From: Angustibacter sp049994355
Lineage (GTDB): Bacteria > Actinomycetota > Actinomycetes > Actinomycetales > Angustibacteraceae
NCBI RefSeq assembly: GCF_049994355.1
Contig: NZ_CP188257.1
Span: 2,542,001 to 2,606,000 of the forward strand
Reading direction: 5' to 3'
Length of the DNA stretch: 64,000 bases
The first letter of the stretch is position 1; each line of letters starts with the position of its first letter. This document shows positions 60,357 to 64,000 of the stretch, in pieces. The translations under genes and the position numbers were made by a program. The notes beneath the pieces were generated by a model. It ran no database searches. It saw only the letters and a program-made list of their open reading frames with translations, and had not been told where the DNA came from.

Positions 60357-61553
60357 TCAGGACAGCACGCGCAGCCGGATCGTCTCGGGCATCCGCTCGA
60401 GCCGCTCGATGATGTCCGGGGTGTAGTCCGCGTTGACGTCCGTCACCAGGTAGCCGACGTCTGCACGGGTGCTCAGGTTCTGCGCCTCGACGTTCACCCC
60501 GTGCTCGGCGAACAGGGCGTTCACCGTGGCCAGCACGCCGGGGACGTTGCGGTGCATGTGCGCGAGCCGGTGCGACCCCGACAGTTCGCCGGCCCCGATC
60601 GGCGGCAGGTTCACCGACAGGGACGTCGCACCGCCCTGGGCGTAGGAGATCAGCTTGCCCGCGACGAAGCGACCGATGTCCTGTTGCGCCTCCTGCGTGC
60701 TGCCGCCGACGTGCGGGGTGAGGATCACGTTGGGCAGCCCGCGCAGGTCGGACTCGAACGGGTCGCCCTGCCGCTTGGGCTCGAAGGGGAACACGTCGAT
60801 CGCCGCACCGGCGATGTGGCCGGACCCGATGTGCTTGCTCAGCGCCGAGGTGTCCACCACGAAGCCGCGGGACATGTTCATGAACAGCGAGCGCGGCCGC
60901 ATCGCCGCGAACTCGCGCTCCCCGAACAGGTTCTGGTTGCCAGGGCGACCGTCCACATGCAGCGAGATGACCTCGGCGGTCTCGAGCAGCTCGGTGAGGC
61001 TGCCGCAGCGACGGGCGTTGCCCATCGCCAGACGGTCCTCGGTGTCGTAGAAGTACACGGACATGCCCAGCGCCTCGGCCAGCACGGACAGCTGCGAGCC
61101 GATGTTGCCGTAGCCGACGATGCCCAGCGTGCGCCCGCGGACCTCATGCGACCCCTTGGCCGACTTGTCCCAGATCCCGGCGTGCATGGCTGTGTTCTTC
61201 TCGGTCAGCCGGCGGGCCAGCGCGATGATCGCCCCGATGGTCACCTCGACGACGCTTCGGGTGTTCGAGTACGGCGCGTTGAACACCGCGACGCCGTTTC
61301 CGGTGGCGCCGGTCAGGTCGATCTGGTTGGTGCCGATGCAGAACGCGCCGATCGCCTGCAGCTGGGGCGCGGCGGCCAGCACCTTCTCGGTCACGAAGGT
61401 GGTCGACCGGATCCCCAGCAGGTCGACGCCGGGCAGGGCCTCGATCAGCTCGGCCTCGTCGAGCGCGCCGGAGCGGGTCTCGACCTCGTGGCCACTGGCG
61501 CGCAGCAGCTCGGCCGCGTCGGCGTGGATGTTCTCGAGCAGCAGTGCGCGCAC
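60357..61553 (-). CDS. serA: D-3-phosphoglycerate dehydrogenase
   Basis: SerA oxidises 3-phosphoglycerate to start serine synthesis. The NAD motif is LGIVGYGNIGSQLSVLAEALG, the catalytic Arg and His are around RGFVVDTSAL and TPHVGGSTQEAQ, and a C-terminal ACT domain begins NVPGVLATVNALFAEHGVNV, probably a serine sensor. The GTG at 61553 has GGGAGA 5 nt upstream and yields 398 aa; a longer frame to 61694 is the alternative. It is divergent from the spermidine-synthase-like gene. Confidence 0.94.
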   Translation of the reverse strand: MRALLLENIHADAAELLRASGHEVETRSGALDEAELIEALPGVDLLGIRSTTFVTEKVLAAAPQLQAIGAFCIGTNQIDLTGATGNGVAVFNAPYSNTRSVVEVTIGAIIALARRLTEKNTAMHAGIWDKSAKGSHEVRGRTLGIVGYGNIGSQLSVLAEALGMSVYFYDTEDRLAMGNARRCGSLTELLETAEVISLHVDGRPGNQNLFGEREFAAMRPRSLFMNMSRGFVVDTSALSKHIGSGHIAGAAIDVFPFEPKRQGDPFESDLRGLPNVILTPHVGGSTQEAQQDIGRFVAGKLISYAQGGATSLSVNLPPIGAGELSGSHRLAHMHRNVPGVLATVNALFAEHGVNVEAQNLSTRADVGYLVTDVNADYTPDIIERLERMPETIRLRVLS

Positions 61554-61651
61554 GCCGTCTCTCCCGGAGCGTCGTCGGTAACAGGCCATCAGAGTACGAG
61601 GCGCCACCGACAGGTGAGACGCCGGTCCGCCAGCTGGACGACGCGTCGGCC

Positions 61652-61657
61652 TAGGCT
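61652..61657 (+). promoter_or_regulatory. Candidate leaderless -10 element (TAGGCT) for the spermidine-synthase-like gene
   Basis: TAGGCT ends 6 nt before the GTG at 61664, with no Shine-Dalgarno present. Confidence 0.5.
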
Positions 61658-61663
61658 CGGCGC

Positions 61664-62440
61664 GTGAACGAGCCGGCCGAAGGGTCCTCACCAACCGTCG
61701 TCCCCGACCCTGACGACCCGCAGGGCTTCACGATGGTGGTGTCCGGCGTGCCAAGCAGCTACGTGCACCTCGGCGACCCGACCCGGCTGGAGTTCGAGTA
61801 CGTGCGGTGGGCCGGGGACGTCATCGACGTGATGGCGGCGGACGGCGAACCGGTGCACACGGTGCATATCGGGGGCGCCGGCTGCACGCTGGCGCGGTAC
61901 GTGGCGGCCACCAGGCCCCGGTCCCGCCAGATCGTGCTGGACGACGATCCCGCAGTGATCGCACTCGCGCGCGAGGCCTTCGGCTACAGCAGACGCAGCG
62001 GCTTCCGGCTGCGCGAGGCCGACGGCCTGGCAGGCCTGAGGCCGCTGGACGCCGGCCAGTTCGACCTGGTCATTCGGGACGCCTTCGCCGGTGACACCAC
62101 TCCCCCGCACCTGACCACCACCGAGTTCGTCGGCCAGGCGGCGCGCGTGCTGGCCACGGACGGGCTGTACGTGGCCAACATCGCCGACCGGCCAGGGCTG
62201 CGGCTGGTTCGTCGGGAGGTGGCCACCGCACTGACCCGTTTCACGCACGTGGCGCTCGTCGGCGAGACGCAGCACCTGCGCGGGCGGCGCTACGGCAACG
62301 TGCTGCTGGTGGCGTCCCGCCGCGCCCTGCCGGTGGCCGACCTGACCCGCCGCGTGGTGAGCGGGCCCGTCCCGGCGCGGGTGGTGCCGCCGTCCGAGAC
62401 GCGCCGGCTGGCGTCCGGAGCAGAGCCGATCACGAGCTAG
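61664..62440 (+). CDS. Spermidine synthase-like (PABS-domain) protein
   Basis: The 258-residue protein has the spermidine synthase fold, with VHIGGAGCTLARYVAATRP for S-adenosyl compound binding, DDDPAVIALAREAFG and the gate region IRDAFAGDTTPPHLTTTEF. A DVIRDAF-type segment replaces the usual DxxDP, so activity on putrescine is uncertain. The GTG start follows a TAGGCT hexamer. Its stop overlaps the end of the PAC2 gene by 4 bp. Confidence 0.82.
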   Translation: MNEPAEGSSPTVVPDPDDPQGFTMVVSGVPSSYVHLGDPTRLEFEYVRWAGDVIDVMAADGEPVHTVHIGGAGCTLARYVAATRPRSRQIVLDDDPAVIALAREAFGYSRRSGFRLREADGLAGLRPLDAGQFDLVIRDAFAGDTTPPHLTTTEFVGQAARVLATDGLYVANIADRPGLRLVRREVATALTRFTHVALVGETQHLRGRRYGNVLLVASRRALPVADLTRRVVSGPVPARVVPPSETRRLASGAEPITS

Positions 62441-63360
62441 GCGCCGGGATCCTCGGGCGCCTCCGACTTCAGGAACCGCTCGACCTCCGCGGCCAGCTCG
62501 TCGGCCGACGGCAGCAAGGCGTCGTCGGTGGCCAGCAGGCTCCGCCGCTCGCGCCCGCCTGCGTAGGCGTCGTACTGCTGCTCGAGCGCGGTGACCACCC
62601 GCGCGACCTCCTCCGAGCCGGCGACCTGCTCGGCGATGGCCTCGCGGGTCTGCTCGGCGGCACTGAGAAGCTCCGAGCGCGGCACGACGAGGCCGGCCTG
62701 CTCAGTGAGCGAGTCCAGCAGCACGGCCGCGGCGTCGGGGTAGGGAGTGTCGGCGAGGTAGTGCGGTACCTGCACCACGAACCCCAGGGCGGCGTGGCCG
62801 GCCTCGCCGAGGCGCAGCTCCAGCAAAGCCGCGGCCGAGCCCGGAATCTGGACGGTGCCAGGCCACGACTGCCCCTGCGGCACCAGGTCGCCGCGGTTCG
62901 CGTGCCCGATCACCCCGAGCGGACGGGTGTGCGGGACCGGCATGCCGATCGCGTGCAGACCGATCGTGCGGCTGACGTCGAAGTGCTCCACGAGCTGCGC
63001 CACCGCCGCGGCGAACCGCTCCCACTGGGTGTCCGGCTCGGGACCGCGGAGCAGCAGGAAGACCTGGCCGTCCCGGTCGCGCACGGAGTACAGCAGCAGT
63101 TCGGGACGCTCGTACGAGGCGTAGTGGTTCTGGTCGTAGACCATCGCCGGGCGCCGGGAGCGGTAGTCCACGAGCTGGTCGGCATCGAACGTCGCCACCA
63201 CCTCGTGCGGCAGGCTGGTCAGCAGATGGTCCGCGACCAGGCGCGGCGCCGACCCGGCGTCCACGAAACCGTTCAAGGCGTGCACGAGCGTGCTCGAAGG
63301 ACCCGGCACCAGGTCCGGTGACGGTTCGGCGAGCGTGTACAGAGTGCGAGGGTCGAGCAC
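62437..63360 (-). CDS. PAC2 family protein
   Basis: PAC2 proteins resemble proteasome assembly chaperones. The 307-residue protein has LVHALNGFVDAGSAPRLVADHLL, VATFDADQLVDYRSRRPAMVYD and GLHAIGMPVPHTRPLGVIGHANR, which are family marks. Function in bacteria is uncertain; actinobacteria have proteasomes, but no proteasome gene is in the window. GGAGG precedes the GTG start. Confidence 0.87.
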   Translation of the reverse strand: MLDPRTLYTLAEPSPDLVPGPSSTLVHALNGFVDAGSAPRLVADHLLTSLPHEVVATFDADQLVDYRSRRPAMVYDQNHYASYERPELLLYSVRDRDGQVFLLLRGPEPDTQWERFAAAVAQLVEHFDVSRTIGLHAIGMPVPHTRPLGVIGHANRGDLVPQGQSWPGTVQIPGSAAALLELRLGEAGHAALGFVVQVPHYLADTPYPDAAAVLLDSLTEQAGLVVPRSELLSAAEQTREAIAEQVAGSEEVARVVTALEQQYDAYAGGRERRSLLATDDALLPSADELAAEVERFLKSEAPEDPGA

Positions 63361-63477
63361 GTGGGTCCTCCGTCGTGGGCGACGTCATGAACGGCTGGCA
63401 GCCGAGGTCGCCAACGGTGACAACGCTCGAGGGGGTCTGAACCATCCCGCGCGCGGCCCCGGGCGGCACAGCCCTGC

Positions 63478-63624
63478 TCAGGCCGGGCGGGAGTCCTCGT
63501 CCCGAGCGGCGACCGGGAGCGGGCGACCGTCGCGACCCAGGCGCAGCCGGCGCGGGTTCGCCACACTCTGGCCTCCGCGCGGACGCTCGGCACCGGTGAC
63601 GACTGCGGTGGTGTCCTGGCTCAT
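63478..63624 (-). CDS. Small 48-residue protein of unknown function
   Basis: A 49-codon frame starts MSQDTTAVVTGAERPRGG and ends RDEDSRPA. AGGAGG lies 4-5 nt before the ATG at 63624, one of the strongest ribosome-binding sites in the window. It is arginine- and glycine-rich with no signal peptide or membrane segment. It lies upstream of the PAC2 gene by 117 nt in the same direction. I do not recognise a family. Confidence 0.6.
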   Translation of the reverse strand: MSQDTTAVVTGAERPRGGQSVANPRRLRLGRDGRPLPVAARDEDSRPA

Positions 63625-63750
63625 GTGCCCTCCTGACAGTTGAAGACTTGACTATTCTCGCAGACCTCGGGCCGGGCTCTGACACCGGGTGCTCGCAGCC
63701 TGTGGACGAAGACCGAGGCACCCGGCCGAGACTCCCTACCGTTGTCGATC

Positions 63751-63783
63751 ATGAACACGACGACGAAAGGCGGTCGACCATGA
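63751..63783 (+). CDS. Possible 10-residue leader peptide
   Basis: ATG at 63751 opens a 10-codon frame (MNTTTKGGRP) whose TGA overlaps the next gene's ATG (63780). TACCGT at 63737-63742 ends 8 nt before it, so transcripts might begin close to this ATG. It may be a translational coupler; coding value is unproven. Confidence 0.35.
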   Translation: MNTTTKGGRP

Positions 63784-64000
63784 GCGAGGTGGCGTACTCC
63801 GTGGTCCCGGACGCCTTGGAGCTCGAGGCGCAAGTGGCCGAGCGGGCCGCCGATGCCGTCCGCGATCTGCGCGGCCACCCAGGAGTGCTCCGGGGCAGGG
63901 CCCGGGAGTGTGGGGACGACGAGCTGGGCGACGCGCTGATCGCGATGGCGGCGGCTTGGGACGAGACGCTCGGCGACCTGGCCGGCGAGGCCACCCGCTG
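63780..64000 (+). CDS. Small helical protein, WXG100/ESX-like, partial at the window end
   Basis: The visible 73 residues begin MSEVAYSVVPDALELEAQVAERAADAVRDL and are predicted helical, with a tryptophan in MAAAWDETLGD and a turn near GHPGVLRGR. This pattern resembles small WXG100-type proteins exported by type VII systems, but no WXG triplet is seen and the gene is cut at the right edge. The ATG at 63780 overlaps the stop of a short upstream frame. Confidence 0.55.
   Translation, partial: MSEVAYSVVPDALELEAQVAERAADAVRDLRGHPGVLRGRARECGDDELGDALIAMAAAWDETLGDLAGEATR

Overview
The window is chromosomal DNA from a high-GC actinobacterium. Supporting signs are very GC-rich codon usage, many GTG starts, frequent 4-bp start/stop overlaps and actinobacterial families (DUF4192, DUF5709, DUF1206, DUF7455, PAC2, a lysine/alanine-rich principal sigma factor). 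ParC and ParE (topoisomerase IV) are both encoded, which argues against Mycobacterium, a genus without topoisomerase IV. The exact genus cannot be named from this sequence alone. I see no prophage, CRISPR array or intact insertion sequence.

Layout. (1) 1-4307, minus strand: a tightly coupled isoprenoid block (polyprenyl diphosphate synthase, ispH, dxs, partial ispG), visibly less GC-rich than the rest. It is probably the edge of a hopanoid or terpenoid cluster continuing to the left. (2) 4411-16008, minus strand: the conserved actinobacterial block ald, xerD, parA, scpA, scpB, rluB, aroH, tyrA, cmk, plsC-like, der, interrupted by a secreted GH25 lysozyme gene between scpA and scpB. (3) 16176-28522: a small membrane protein, two flavin/F420 oxidoreductase genes, convergent parC and parE, the principal sigma factor, a universal stress protein and a YbdK-type ligase fused to a Nudix domain. 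(4) 28509-31286: metY-metX preceded by a SAM-IV riboswitch. (5) 31325-48403: mixed genes including an ATP-dependent DNA ligase, sseA-sufE, an exonuclease/polymerase A protein with a patatin and an acyltransferase, a RecQ helicase fused to a phosphoribosyltransferase, a fatty acyl desaturase with a double palindromic operator, and an ABC-F protein.

(6) 48577-59796 is the most interesting region, a selenocysteine island. It carries selA, selB, tRNA-Sec and a formate dehydrogenase operon whose catalytic subunit contains an in-frame UGA (codon 189). That UGA is followed by a bacterial SECIS hairpin with a GGUCU loop. The selenoenzyme, its recoding element and most of its decoding machinery are therefore linked; selD is not in the window. 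Three genes with no known role in selenium metabolism (an SDR, a cysteine-free HesB-like protein and a DUF5709 protein) lie between selA and selB.

(7) 59833-64000: a cold-shock gene with a structured leader, serA, a spermidine-synthase-like gene, a PAC2 protein, a 48-residue small ORF and the start of a small WXG100-like gene.

A recurring pattern is a -10-like hexamer placed 6-7 nt before the start codon with no Shine-Dalgarno sequence. It is seen before at least eleven genes and suggests widespread leaderless transcription.
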